Positions 28,209-36,500 of a DNA stretch of 64,000 bases are shown in pieces (the stretch's first letter is position 1; each line of letters starts with the position of its first letter). The notes beneath the pieces are model-generated. The model was not told where the DNA came from. It searched no databases and saw only the letters and a program-made list of their open reading frames with translations. Source of the stretch: Spirochaetaceae bacterium. Its GTDB lineage: Bacteria; Spirochaetota; Spirochaetia; SZUA-6; DRHE01. The translations under genes and the position numbers were made by a program. The stretch spans positions 2,951,598 through 3,015,597 of the forward strand of contig CP070696.1 in the NCBI GenBank assembly GCA_020353535.1, given 5' to 3'.

Positions 28209-28943
28209 ATGAAACACAAAGGAACGATTTTTATTGTGTGTGCCGGTCTGTTGTTCGTCGCCTCTGTGTCCCGCGTGGGTGGCTGGGATGAACCCAGGGC
28301 GATGCGGCAGCGGCGTCTGGACATGGTGAGCCGTCAGATCGCCGCCCGCGGGGTCAAAGATAGGGCTGTTCTGGAGGCCATGCGCTCTGTTCCCCGCCAC
28401 CTATTCGTACCCGAGTCGATCCGAGAGCGGGCCTACGACGACTCTCCCCTGCCGATCGGTGAAGGGCAGACCATCTCGCAGCCCTACATCGTGGCTCTGA
28501 TGACCGAACTTCTCGAGGTAGAACCGGATCATCGGATATTGGAAATCGGTACCGGCTCCGGATATCAGGCGGCGGTGCTCTCCGCTTTGGTCGACCAGGT
28601 GTTTTCCATAGAGATCAAGGAGCTCCTGCATCGGCGGGCCAGCCAGGTTCTCGAGCAGCTGGAATACGGCAATGTCCGAACCCGTTACGGGGACGGCTAC
28701 TACGGCTGGGAGGAGGAGGCTCCTTTCGACGGAATCATGATCACCGCGGCGGTGGATCATGTGCCTCCACCGCTTCTCAGACAGCTGGTCGATGGCGGTA
28801 AGCTCGTGCTCCCCCTTGGTCACCCCTTCAGCTATCAGAATCTGGTCGTGGTAACCCGAGAGGGTGAGGACTTTCGGCTTCGCCAGATCATCGGGGTCCT
28901 GTTCGTACCGATGACGGGTAAGGCTTTGGAGAAGTACGACTGA
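28209..28943 (+). CDS. pcm: Protein-L-isoaspartate O-methyltransferase, probably exported
   Basis: The 244-residue enzyme repairs isoaspartyl residues using SAM. Visible motifs are GEGQTISQPYIVALMTELL (substrate loop), the SAM motif ILEIGTGSGYQAAVLSAL, and MITAAVDHVPPPLLRQL with GGKLVLPLG. Unlike most homologues it begins with a signal-peptide-like segment (KHKGTIFIVCAGLLFVASVSRVGG), pointing to a periplasmic or membrane-anchored enzyme; where SAM would come from there is unclear. ATG at 28209 was chosen over an upstream frame start at 28170 because GAGGAG precedes it. Confidence 0.9.
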   Translation: MKHKGTIFIVCAGLLFVASVSRVGGWDEPRAMRQRRLDMVSRQIAARGVKDRAVLEAMRSVPRHLFVPESIRERAYDDSPLPIGEGQTISQPYIVALMTELLEVEPDHRILEIGTGSGYQAAVLSALVDQVFSIEIKELLHRRASQVLEQLEYGNVRTRYGDGYYGWEEEAPFDGIMITAAVDHVPPPLLRQLVDGGKLVLPLGHPFSYQNLVVVTREGEDFRLRQIIGVLFVPMTGKALEKYD

Positions 28944-28959
28944 TGGGCTGCCGACCGGC

Positions 28960-31395
28960 ATGATATTCCCGGCGGTATTCGCGGTTTCTCTGACCTCCCT
29001 CTGCTACGAAGTTCTGCTCACCCGCTTCTTCTCCTTCTCCCAGTGGAACCATCTCTCCTTCATGGTCATCAGCATCGTCCTGTTCGGCTTTGGAGCCAGC
29101 GGAAGCGTGCTCAGCCTGATGGAACGGCGCATTCCCGGCCTATCTGCCCGCATCCTCGACTCGCATCGCTTTGTGCTGCTACTCCTGCTCTGTTCGTTGA
29201 CCATCAGCGGATCATTCCTGGCAGTGAAAAACATCCCCCTGGATTACTTCCGGATGGCGCTGGAGTGGCGCCAGGGAGCCTACCTTCTGATCACCTTTCT
29301 GCTCCTGCTGGTTCCCTTTTTCTGCGCAGGAAGCGTGATGTCCCTGGCCTTCGCCGGTATGCCGGCTCAGTCCGGATGGATCTATTTTGCCAGTATGCTC
29401 GGTTCCGCCGTGGGCGCTCTGCTTCCCGCAGCGCTTCTCCCCTTTCTCGGGGAGGGCAGGATCGTATTGTGCTGCGCCCTGCTTCTGCTACTGCTGATCC
29501 CGCTTCGCTGGCAGTCAATCCGGATCCGAGTGCAGCGATGGATCCTGCCGCTCACAGCGGCGCTGTTCCTGCTCACCGGAGCCTTGCTGCTGTATAGGGG
29601 AGGCGCGCTGCTCGAAATCCAGCCCTCTCCGTACAAGCTGCTGCCTCAAGTGCTGCAATTTCCCGACACCTCGGTCGGCTCGCGGAGCAACACCATCCGG
29701 GGACGCCTGGACATGCTGGAAAGCCCGTATATCCGCTTCGCTCCCGGCCTGAGCCTGAAGTATACCGGAGCTCTTCCCCCGGCCACCTTTCTGGTTCAGG
29801 ATGGTGACGCCCTGTTCGTGCTCTACGATGTGACCGATGACCGATCCGTGGAGTTCAGTCGCTACCTTCACTCCTATGCAGGCTACGCCCTCCGTTCCCA
29901 GCCAAGCCCGAACAAGGTGCTGATCTTTCAGGCAGGTGGGGGCTTGAGCCTGCCCAGCGCCGTGTCCGCCGGCGCCAGGGAAATCACCCTGCTGGTGGAA
30001 CATCCTGTGGCAGCGAACCTGTACCGGGGCCGGAGTCCCGGAGCCCAACTGCAGTCGAGCCTCAAGGTCGTTGCCGGCAATCCGCGCCGCTATTTGGCCA
30101 GGGATGGGCAGCTGTACGATCGCATCCAAGTGGAAGCCTGGGGCCCCTCGGTCCCGGGGATGGCCAGTCTAAATCAGGAGCATCTGCTGACCATGGAAGC
30201 GTTCCGCGCCTACCTGGAGCACCTGAAACCCGATGGGATTCTGATCCTGTCCCGGAAACTGCTCCTGCCGCCTTCGGATTCCCTGAAAGTTTTTGCCACT
30301 GCTCTCGCCGGCCTCGATGCTCTGGGGATCGAAGAACCGGGTCGGCACATCCTGCTGATCCGCGGCTGGGACAGCTATACTCTGCTGTGTTCCCCCACGC
30401 CGGTCGGGCAAGCGGAGGTAGCGGACCTGCGGGAGTTTTGCCGGGCTCTCAACTTCGACCTGGTGTTCTACGAAGGCATACAGCCGGGGGAGGCGAACAG
30501 GTTCAACAGCTTCGCCGAACCTTTCCATTTCCGGGAGATCCAAATCCTCTACCGGGCGTTTCAAGAACAAAGGGGAGGGGAATATTTCCGCGACTATTAT
30601 TTGGACATCAGCCCGGCTCGGGATGACCGGCCCTTCCACAGCCGTTTCACCCGCTGGTCGAAACTGGGTGCTCTGTTCCGCAGCACCGGAAGCCGTTTCT
30701 ACACGCTGTTTCTGTCCGGGGAAACGGTTGTTCTCGTGGTTCTGGGCATCGCCGGACTGCTCGGAGCGCTGCTGCTGCTCCTGCCCCGGCTGTTTTCAGC
30801 TCATCCCGAGCTGCCTCCGGCGGGGGGAGAGGGCGGAATCCGTCCGGCGAGGGCCGTAACCTACTTCCTTGCCGCGGGAGCCGGATTTATGTTCGTGGAG
30901 ATGGCCTTTCTTCAGAGCTACACATTCGTATTCGGCAATCCGGTGATCGCCTTCACCATTGTATTGGCGGAGCTGCTGGTCCTATCGGGTATCGGCGGGG
31001 CTCTATCGGCACGCTGGGTCCTGCGAACCCTGCCGCCCTTGCTGATCGTTTTGCTCGTCTGCGGTCTCGGCCTCCTTGCCTTTTCAGGGCCGTTGATGCA
31101 GCTGCTTCTCCGGGCATCCGGACCCGGACAGGCGTTGGGTTCCTTCCTCCTGCTGGCCCCGGTCGCTCTGCTCATGGGCGTGCCCTTCCCGGTCGGTCTG
31201 CGTTTGCTGGTTCCCTCCCCCCGCTTCCGTGCCTTCGGCTGGGCGGCGAACGGGGTGGCTTCGGTGCTGGCTTCGATCCTGGCCGTACCTCTGGCCATGA
31301 CCTGGGGGATCAGCCGCCTGCTTCTATTGGCCGCCTTCAGCTACGCCCTGATGCTCGGAATGTTGCTTCGCCGGAGAACTTTCCCTCTTCCATGA
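28960..31395 (+). CDS. Polytopic membrane protein with spermidine-synthase-like domain
   Basis: The 811-residue protein has about seven N-terminal transmembrane helices (residues 1-210). A soluble middle part (about 230-600) follows, and a second group of helices fills about 590-810. The middle part resembles spermidine/spermine synthase-like Rossmann domains: VLIFQAGGGLSLPSAVSAG stands where the SAM/dcSAM loop lies, LLVEHP carries the acidic residue, and YLEHLKPDGILILSRK is the later strand. It sits 16 bases after pcm. Membrane proteins of this type are common but uncharacterised; polyamine synthesis is not implied. Its 3' end overlaps the convergent aminopeptidase gene by 59 bases. Confidence 0.8.
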   Translation: MIFPAVFAVSLTSLCYEVLLTRFFSFSQWNHLSFMVISIVLFGFGASGSVLSLMERRIPGLSARILDSHRFVLLLLLCSLTISGSFLAVKNIPLDYFRMALEWRQGAYLLITFLLLLVPFFCAGSVMSLAFAGMPAQSGWIYFASMLGSAVGALLPAALLPFLGEGRIVLCCALLLLLLIPLRWQSIRIRVQRWILPLTAALFLLTGALLLYRGGALLEIQPSPYKLLPQVLQFPDTSVGSRSNTIRGRLDMLESPYIRFAPGLSLKYTGALPPATFLVQDGDALFVLYDVTDDRSVEFSRYLHSYAGYALRSQPSPNKVLIFQAGGGLSLPSAVSAGAREITLLVEHPVAANLYRGRSPGAQLQSSLKVVAGNPRRYLARDGQLYDRIQVEAWGPSVPGMASLNQEHLLTMEAFRAYLEHLKPDGILILSRKLLLPPSDSLKVFATALAGLDALGIEEPGRHILLIRGWDSYTLLCSPTPVGQAEVADLREFCRALNFDLVFYEGIQPGEANRFNSFAEPFHFREIQILYRAFQEQRGGEYFRDYYLDISPARDDRPFHSRFTRWSKLGALFRSTGSRFYTLFLSGETVVLVVLGIAGLLGALLLLLPRLFSAHPELPPAGGEGGIRPARAVTYFLAAGAGFMFVEMAFLQSYTFVFGNPVIAFTIVLAELLVLSGIGGALSARWVLRTLPPLLIVLLVCGLGLLAFSGPLMQLLLRASGPGQALGSFLLLAPVALLMGVPFPVGLRLLVPSPRFRAFGWAANGVASVLASILAVPLAMTWGISRLLLLAAFSYALMLGMLLRRRTFPLP

Positions 31396-32485
31396 TCACC
31401 TGCCTTCTGCCCCCCGGAAGGATTATGGTGAGGGTCGGTGCCTTGATCAGCCCGTCCAGATGGATCAGGGCCGGGGCGTCCTCGTCGTAGTTGTAGCCGA
31501 TGGCCAGATGGCAGGTCCCGCGGACTTTCTCGTCGCAGAGCATGTTCCCCAGAATCGTGGCGGCCGGATTCAGCCCGATGCCCAGTTCCCCCAGATGGCG
31601 GGTGTTGCGGGCATACACCTCGCCCTGACCTTGTGGCAGGGAGCCCTCAGCTTCCATGGTGCGGCACTGCTCCTCCGCACGGGTGATGCTGGCCAGCAGA
31701 GTCTCTGCCTCTCGTCCACCACGCACCTCTTTGACGAACCCCTTTTTTACCTCCGCCTCGATCACATTTCGCACCAGCATCACCCCATCGGCGGAGGCGA
31801 CGCTGCCGTCGAACACGATCCTCCCCTCCGCCGTACCTACGGCCGGAGAAATGAACACTTCCCCGGCGGGCAGGTTTCCGCCCAGTCCGGGACGGCTGAA
31901 ATCACCATCGTCTGCCTTAGCTTTCCGCCCCGCAAGCCCGACGAACAGCTCGGTACCCCGCGGGCTGCGGATTTCGATACCGTCGGCCTCATCCAGGAGA
32001 GGCAGCAGCAACCGGCAGTGGCGACGGAGCCTGCCGTAGTCAATAGGTACGGTGGTTTTAAAAATCTCCCGAGTCACCCTGGGTGACCAGAAAGCTCGGA
32101 TGGATTTCTTTCCATACAACAGATAGTGGAAAACCGAATCGTAGGACCGAACTCCATGGGCGTAGGGAGATTGGACACCCCGGCGATCCTTGCCCAGCTT
32201 TTCCTCGCTGATGGAGATGACCACCTCGGGGTTGGCAGCAATGGCCGCGTAGACGCTCTGCTCGGCGAACTCGAGTTGGCTTTTGCGGGGCTGAACGACC
32301 ATCGTGGGTCGGGCTTCCGCCTCGGCAGCGGCGTTGTACAGAGCTCGGGAAATCACATTCACTTCCTGGGAGCAATTGGTTATGATCAGCACCGTTTCTT
32401 GCGGCTGTATACCCAGGCACTCCTTGATGGCGACTTCAGCAGCCCTGTTCAACGCCGAATCGGAGATTGAATAGCGACCCTGCAT
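31337..32485 (-). CDS. M29 family metallo-aminopeptidase
   Basis: The 382-residue protein matches the thermophilic aminopeptidase (AmpS/PepS, M29) family. It has metal-ligand candidates in order: Glu in LPAGEVFISP (about 205), Glu in HLGELGIGLNP (about 300), His in TCHLAIGYN (about 330) and His-x-Asp in IHLDGLI. It would remove N-terminal residues from peptides in the cytoplasm. It lies 6 bases after the TRAP permease gene and so forms the last gene of the tatT-tatP-tatQM operon, hinting that the transporter may deliver peptides or amino acid derivatives. Confidence 0.85.
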   Translation of the reverse strand: MQGRYSISDSALNRAAEVAIKECLGIQPQETVLIITNCSQEVNVISRALYNAAAEAEARPTMVVQPRKSQLEFAEQSVYAAIAANPEVVISISEEKLGKDRRGVQSPYAHGVRSYDSVFHYLLYGKKSIRAFWSPRVTREIFKTTVPIDYGRLRRHCRLLLPLLDEADGIEIRSPRGTELFVGLAGRKAKADDGDFSRPGLGGNLPAGEVFISPAVGTAEGRIVFDGSVASADGVMLVRNVIEAEVKKGFVKEVRGGREAETLLASITRAEEQCRTMEAEGSLPQGQGEVYARNTRHLGELGIGLNPAATILGNMLCDEKVRGTCHLAIGYNYDEDAPALIHLDGLIKAPTLTIILPGGRRQVIMEEGKFSGEATFRASGRS

Positions 32486-32491
32486 CGATTG

Positions 32492-34414
32492 TCAGAGATT
32501 GAACAGCCGGATCAGGAACTCCCACCGCAGCAGACCCGTGGAAAACCAGGGCACGTAGGTGATCAGCAGGACAACTGCCAGCAAGGCCAGGAAGAAGGGA
32601 ATGACGTTTCTATAAATGCGAACCAGCGGCTGGTTGAATCGGTAGGCAGCCAGAAACAGGTTCAGTCCCACCGGGGGAGTCAGATAACCCACACCCAGGT
32701 TGGCCAGGAAGATCACCCCCAGATGAACTGGCTCGATGCCGAACGCCGCTCCCATGGGGATTATCAGGGGAACCACCACCAGGATGGCGGAGAAAATGTC
32801 CATGAGACAGCCGGTGATGAGGAGGGCCAGGTTCAGCAGGATGAGAAAGACGTACTTCGAGCTGATGTTCGCCTGCACCCAGGCGCTCAGGCGCATCGGC
32901 ACTTCCGCGTCTACCAGGTAGTAGGACAACCCCTTGGCCGCCGCCAGAATGATCAGTACGCCGCCGACTATGGGGATGCATTTGAGCATGACCCGAGGCA
33001 GGTCTTTAAAGGAAAGATCCCGGTGGATCCCAACCTCGATGATCAGTGCGTAGATCACGGCCACCGCGCCGGTTTCCACCAGAGTGAAAAGGCCGCCGAA
33101 GTAGCCGAGCAGAATGATCACTGGAAGCAGAATCTCCCAGAAGGAGTCCTTGATGGCCAGGGCGGCTTCTTTAATCTGAAAGGGAACGGGCTTGACCTTG
33201 TGGGTCACGGCGGTGAATACTCCGATCCCGCAGATGGTGAGCACCATGAGCAGGCCGGGAATAATCCCTCCTACGAACATGTGCTTGATGTTGATCTGGG
33301 CGATCACTCCATAGAGGATGATCGGCAAGCTGGGTGGGAACAGCAGCCCGATACTCCCCGATCCGGTGATCAGGCCGTTGGCAAAATCCGTAGAATAGCG
33401 GCCGCTTTCCACCAGGACGTATGCCAGCAGGGCTCCGAGGGCCAGGATGGTGACCCCTGTTGCGCCGGTGAAGGTGGTGAAAAAGGTACAGACCAGGACG
33501 GCCATGATGATCAGCCCGCCGGGAAGCCAGCCCAGCCAGGCCCGGAACAATCGCACCAGCCGTTCCCCGGCTTTGCTCTCCGAGAGGATAAAGCCGGCAA
33601 AGGTGAACAGCGGTATGGCGGGGATGCTGTAGCCCGTAAGCATCGAGTAGGCTTCGCTGGGAATCACTTCCAGAGCACCGAAGGAACGCACGAACAGCAG
33701 GTAGGCTACGCCGCCCAGCACGATGAAAATCGGTGTACCGAAGAAGATGGAGAGGATCACGATGCCCACACCCGCCAGGACGATCCGCTCAGCGATGCGG
33801 AAAAAAAGCTCCTGGAGGCTATCCAGCACCATCGGCACCTCGGGCAGAATGGTGTAGAGAATGTTCATTACCGAGCCGAAAGCGATGATCGTTCCCAGGA
33901 TGCAGCCCAGAGCGGCCAGCACCCGCTGCAGCCCGCGGATCGGGGCGCGGGATACAAAGCGGATGGTGATGAGCAGGTAGCCCAGAGGAATGACGGCAAC
34001 CGCGATCTGAATGGGTATGAAGGCGATTGTTTTAGTCGGATCGAATCCAATGAGCACGAGAGAGAGCGCGCTCCAGGCCATTGCCGAGGAGATGGTGGTG
34101 GAGATAAAGACTGTCACCGTAACGATCCAACTGCGCAGCGATCGGCCTATCAAATCCAGACCGGCGGATAGTGTGATGTGCTTGCCCTCCCGGGAGGTGA
34201 TGGCCCCGCCCAGGCAGGTCAGCCAGAGCACCAGGTGGTGGGTTAGATCTGCGGAGCTGTGAATGCCGGTTTTGAAGAACAGCCTGGCGACGATCTCCAT
34301 GGCCGGCAGGACGGCGATCAACAGCAGAACGATGCTGCTGACTCCGTTTTCGAAGTGGAATATCCTCCGCAGGGTTTTATTTTTCGGCAGGATTTGGGAG
34401 TCGGCTGAAGCCAT
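32492..34414 (-). CDS. tatQM: TRAP transporter fused small-large permease (DctQM type)
   Basis: The 640-residue protein fuses the four-helix DctQ part (about 15-190: LLLIAVLPAMEIVARLFFKTG; LVLWLTCLGGAITSREGKHI) to the 12-helix DctM part (from about 230). DctM signatures include IPAIPLFTFAGFILSES and GLLFPPSLPIILYGV. Transport is Na+ or H+ driven. The arrangement matches T. pallidum TatQ-M. ATG at 34414 was chosen because the longer frame from 34492 runs into the upstream gene; AGAGGTAAGG precedes it. Confidence 0.93.
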   Translation of the reverse strand: MASADSQILPKNKTLRRIFHFENGVSSIVLLLIAVLPAMEIVARLFFKTGIHSSADLTHHLVLWLTCLGGAITSREGKHITLSAGLDLIGRSLRSWIVTVTVFISTTISSAMAWSALSLVLIGFDPTKTIAFIPIQIAVAVIPLGYLLITIRFVSRAPIRGLQRVLAALGCILGTIIAFGSVMNILYTILPEVPMVLDSLQELFFRIAERIVLAGVGIVILSIFFGTPIFIVLGGVAYLLFVRSFGALEVIPSEAYSMLTGYSIPAIPLFTFAGFILSESKAGERLVRLFRAWLGWLPGGLIIMAVLVCTFFTTFTGATGVTILALGALLAYVLVESGRYSTDFANGLITGSGSIGLLFPPSLPIILYGVIAQINIKHMFVGGIIPGLLMVLTICGIGVFTAVTHKVKPVPFQIKEAALAIKDSFWEILLPVIILLGYFGGLFTLVETGAVAVIYALIIEVGIHRDLSFKDLPRVMLKCIPIVGGVLIILAAAKGLSYYLVDAEVPMRLSAWVQANISSKYVFLILLNLALLITGCLMDIFSAILVVVPLIIPMGAAFGIEPVHLGVIFLANLGVGYLTPPVGLNLFLAAYRFNQPLVRIYRNVIPFFLALLAVVLLITYVPWFSTGLLRWEFLIRLFNL

Positions 34415-34427
34415 ACCTGAGAACGCC

Positions 34428-35441
34428 TTACCTCTGCCTGTACTCCGCGACGATCTGCCTGGCTTCCTCGTACAGATCGCGGGAAATGACATCGCCGATT
34501 AAAATATCGAAACCGGTCTCCACCAGCTCTTCCCACTGTTTCTGGGCTGCAGGGGGCACTTCGTGGACGACCAGGCCGTTTTCCTTCATGATTTCCATAG
34601 CCTGGTCCTCGACCGCCATGATCTCCGCCTCCAGATCGGCCAAGGCCCGCTGGGTAGCCTCGATGAGTTTCGGGCGGAGGTTCGCCGGAATCCGCCGCCA
34701 GCTCTGGTTGGAGATGATCAGACCGGCGGTTAGGGGCGACCAGTTGATATCGGTCATATGGGGGGCCAGGGCGAACCATTGCATGGCTGCCGCGGTCAGG
34801 GGAGAGGCGGAGAAGACCTCCACCATGCCGCTCTGCAGAGCCGCGAAGGCGTCGTTGGGCGGCAGAGGAACAATGTGAAATCCCATGGATTTCCAGGCCT
34901 GGTCAATCTCAGGGCTGCCCTCCATCACGAAAAACTTCAACTTCTGGAAATCTGCCGGGGTGATCACCTCTTCCTTGGCGAAGAAGCGCAGCCATCCGGA
35001 CTTGATGATGGCCAGGAAGGTGAATCCCTTGGCTTCCAGCCGCGCCTCCAGCTCCGGACGGAGCTTTTCGAACAGATAGTCCAGCTCCTCGTCGTTCTGG
35101 GTCAAAAAGGGCAGTTGATAGACAAGCCAGTCCGGATCGATCTTTCCCAAGCCGGAGCCGGTCATGGCCGCTGCCTGGATCTGGTTGATCCTCATCTTGC
35201 GGATCATGTCCGGCTCGTCGCCGGCGATGCCTCCGCCGTAGATCTTCATGGTCACCCTGCCCCCGGAAATTCTCTGCCAATCCAGCGCGATGCGCTTCAG
35301 CGCCTTATCCCAGGGTGAACCTTCAGGGGCCACGCTGCCCACCTTTATGACCTGAGCGCCGGCCTGCAAAGCGCAGAACAGGAATCCCACCAGCAGAATC
35401 AGCAGAAGTCTAGACACCGACCTTGTTCGAGAGTTCACCAT
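34428..35441 (-). CDS. tatP: TRAP transporter substrate-binding protein (DctP family)
   Basis: The 337-residue receptor has a signal peptide (LLLILLVGFLFCALQAGAQ) and then the DctP opening VIKVGSVAPEGSPWDKAL. GLGKIDPDWLVYQLPFL and LRFFAKEEVITPADFQKLKF are typical, and the latter contains the Arg that grips carboxylates in the family. KSMGFHIVPLPPNDAFAALQSGMVEVF completes the signature. It overlaps tatT by 7 bases. In T. pallidum the TatP protein docks on trimeric TatT. Confidence 0.93.
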   Translation of the reverse strand: MVNSRTRSVSRLLLILLVGFLFCALQAGAQVIKVGSVAPEGSPWDKALKRIALDWQRISGGRVTMKIYGGGIAGDEPDMIRKMRINQIQAAAMTGSGLGKIDPDWLVYQLPFLTQNDEELDYLFEKLRPELEARLEAKGFTFLAIIKSGWLRFFAKEEVITPADFQKLKFFVMEGSPEIDQAWKSMGFHIVPLPPNDAFAALQSGMVEVFSASPLTAAAMQWFALAPHMTDINWSPLTAGLIISNQSWRRIPANLRPKLIEATQRALADLEAEIMAVEDQAMEIMKENGLVVHEVPPAAQKQWEELVETGFDILIGDVISRDLYEEARQIVAEYRQR

Positions 35442-36391
35442 TCATCCCCCTCCTCGAATGCCTCCTCCCCCGGATCGAGGAGAAAGAAATCCTCGATGTG
35501 GTCGAGCAGCCAGCGAGCCTTCTCCTGAGCGAGCAAGATCTGGAGGCGATTGTCCGGATTGGTCTCCGGATCGATGGCGATTGCTTGATTGAGCAGCTTG
35601 CGAAACTCATCCACATTTTGATTGGCTACGGACACGGTGCTGGCCAGAGCGACGTACGGGGAGGGGGAGAGCCCCCCCGAGTATTCGACCGCTTTCTCGA
35701 AATGGTAGCGGGCCTTGTCCTGACTGCCGCCCATGGCTTCGGGCAGGGACCCGTAGATCGAAATCAGGGTGTCGTGGATCATGCCGTTGGAGTACGAATC
35801 ATCCAGCTCGAGCGCTCTGTTCAACAGGGCGATCGGTTTGGGAAGGCCGAGCAGCAGCTCCATATCAAAGGTGTCCGTGGAGAAAGCCCCCAGCCAGGAA
35901 GCGGAGGTCCAGAAAAGAAAGGGGACATCATCGACAACTGTGGGCGCCAGGGCTTGTTCCAGCTCATTGTTTTTCAAGCGCTCTCCGAACCCGGGATAGC
36001 GCAGTTCCATGGCCCGCAACAGATACGCTCGACCCCTGAGATACAACTTTTTGGCTCGCATCAGCATCAGCTGCTGCTGTTCGTACTCGCTTTCCGGCAG
36101 CATCCCCGCCGGGGTTTGTACAAAGGCGTTGGCGTACATGGTGAATATGCTGCCTGTGGTCAGAAGAAGATCCTCGTTCTCCGGTGTCTGTTCGAGCAGC
36201 GACTCGTAGAGTTTCATGGCAAAGGGCAGGGCATCGGCGACCAGCTGCGGATCTTCTTCACCAGTAAAAACCGTACCGTCCCCTGAGGAGAGGGTTTTGG
36301 CTACCATGTTCACAGCCAGCTTATTGATCGAACAGGAGGTCAGGAACACTGCGACTATGGACAGCAGCACCGTCACACCGCGTTTGTGCAT
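35435..36391 (-). CDS. tatT: TRAP-associated lipoprotein, TatT component
   Basis: The 318-residue lipoprotein has lipobox LTSC at residue 20. Helical TPR-like repeats follow, among them AKKLYLRGRAYLLRAMELRYPGF and DKARYHFEKAVEYSGG, as in T. pallidum Tp0956 (TatT). Family knowledge: TatT forms a trimer with a ligand channel through each subunit and couples to TatP. The gene order tatT-tatP-tatQM is that of the TPR-associated TRAP transporters (TPATs). It is first in the operon, and no Shine-Dalgarno is visible before the ATG. Confidence 0.9.
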   Translation of the reverse strand: MHKRGVTVLLSIVAVFLTSCSINKLAVNMVAKTLSSGDGTVFTGEEDPQLVADALPFAMKLYESLLEQTPENEDLLLTTGSIFTMYANAFVQTPAGMLPESEYEQQQLMLMRAKKLYLRGRAYLLRAMELRYPGFGERLKNNELEQALAPTVVDDVPFLFWTSASWLGAFSTDTFDMELLLGLPKPIALLNRALELDDSYSNGMIHDTLISIYGSLPEAMGGSQDKARYHFEKAVEYSGGLSPSPYVALASTVSVANQNVDEFRKLLNQAIAIDPETNPDNRLQILLAQEKARWLLDHIEDFFLLDPGEEAFEEGDEW

Positions 36392-36419
36392 ATTCGAGAT
36401 TGTGCCATGAACGCTAGAG

Positions 36420-36431
36420 CTATTGCAATAG
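36420..36431. promoter_or_regulatory. 12-base perfect palindrome in a divergent gap
   Basis: CTATTGCAATAG (36420-36431) is a perfect palindrome between tatT (-) and the hybrid kinase gene (+). On the minus strand its TTGCAA could form a -35 (18 bases before CACAAT), so it might be an operator for the TRAP operon. Short palindromes also occur by chance. Confidence 0.35.
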
Positions 36432-36464
36432 ATTTTTCACTGTATCACAATCAGATAAACTTTA

Positions 36465-36494
36465 TTGACGCGTCCGGCGCGAGGGGATTAGGAT
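36465..36494 (+). promoter_or_regulatory. Promoter of the hybrid histidine kinase gene
   Basis: TTGACG (36465-36470) and TAGGAT (36489-36494) are 18 bases apart; the -10 ends 6 bases before the GTG start at 36501. The predicted transcription start falls on or next to the start codon. Confidence 0.45.
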
Positions 36495-36500
36495 AATCGA

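Noticed and set aside
32489-34171. 560-codon open frame on the plus strand
   Set aside because: It is antisense to the tatQM permease gene and its product is a Gln/Asp/His-rich sequence typical of the reverse of hydrophobic codons.
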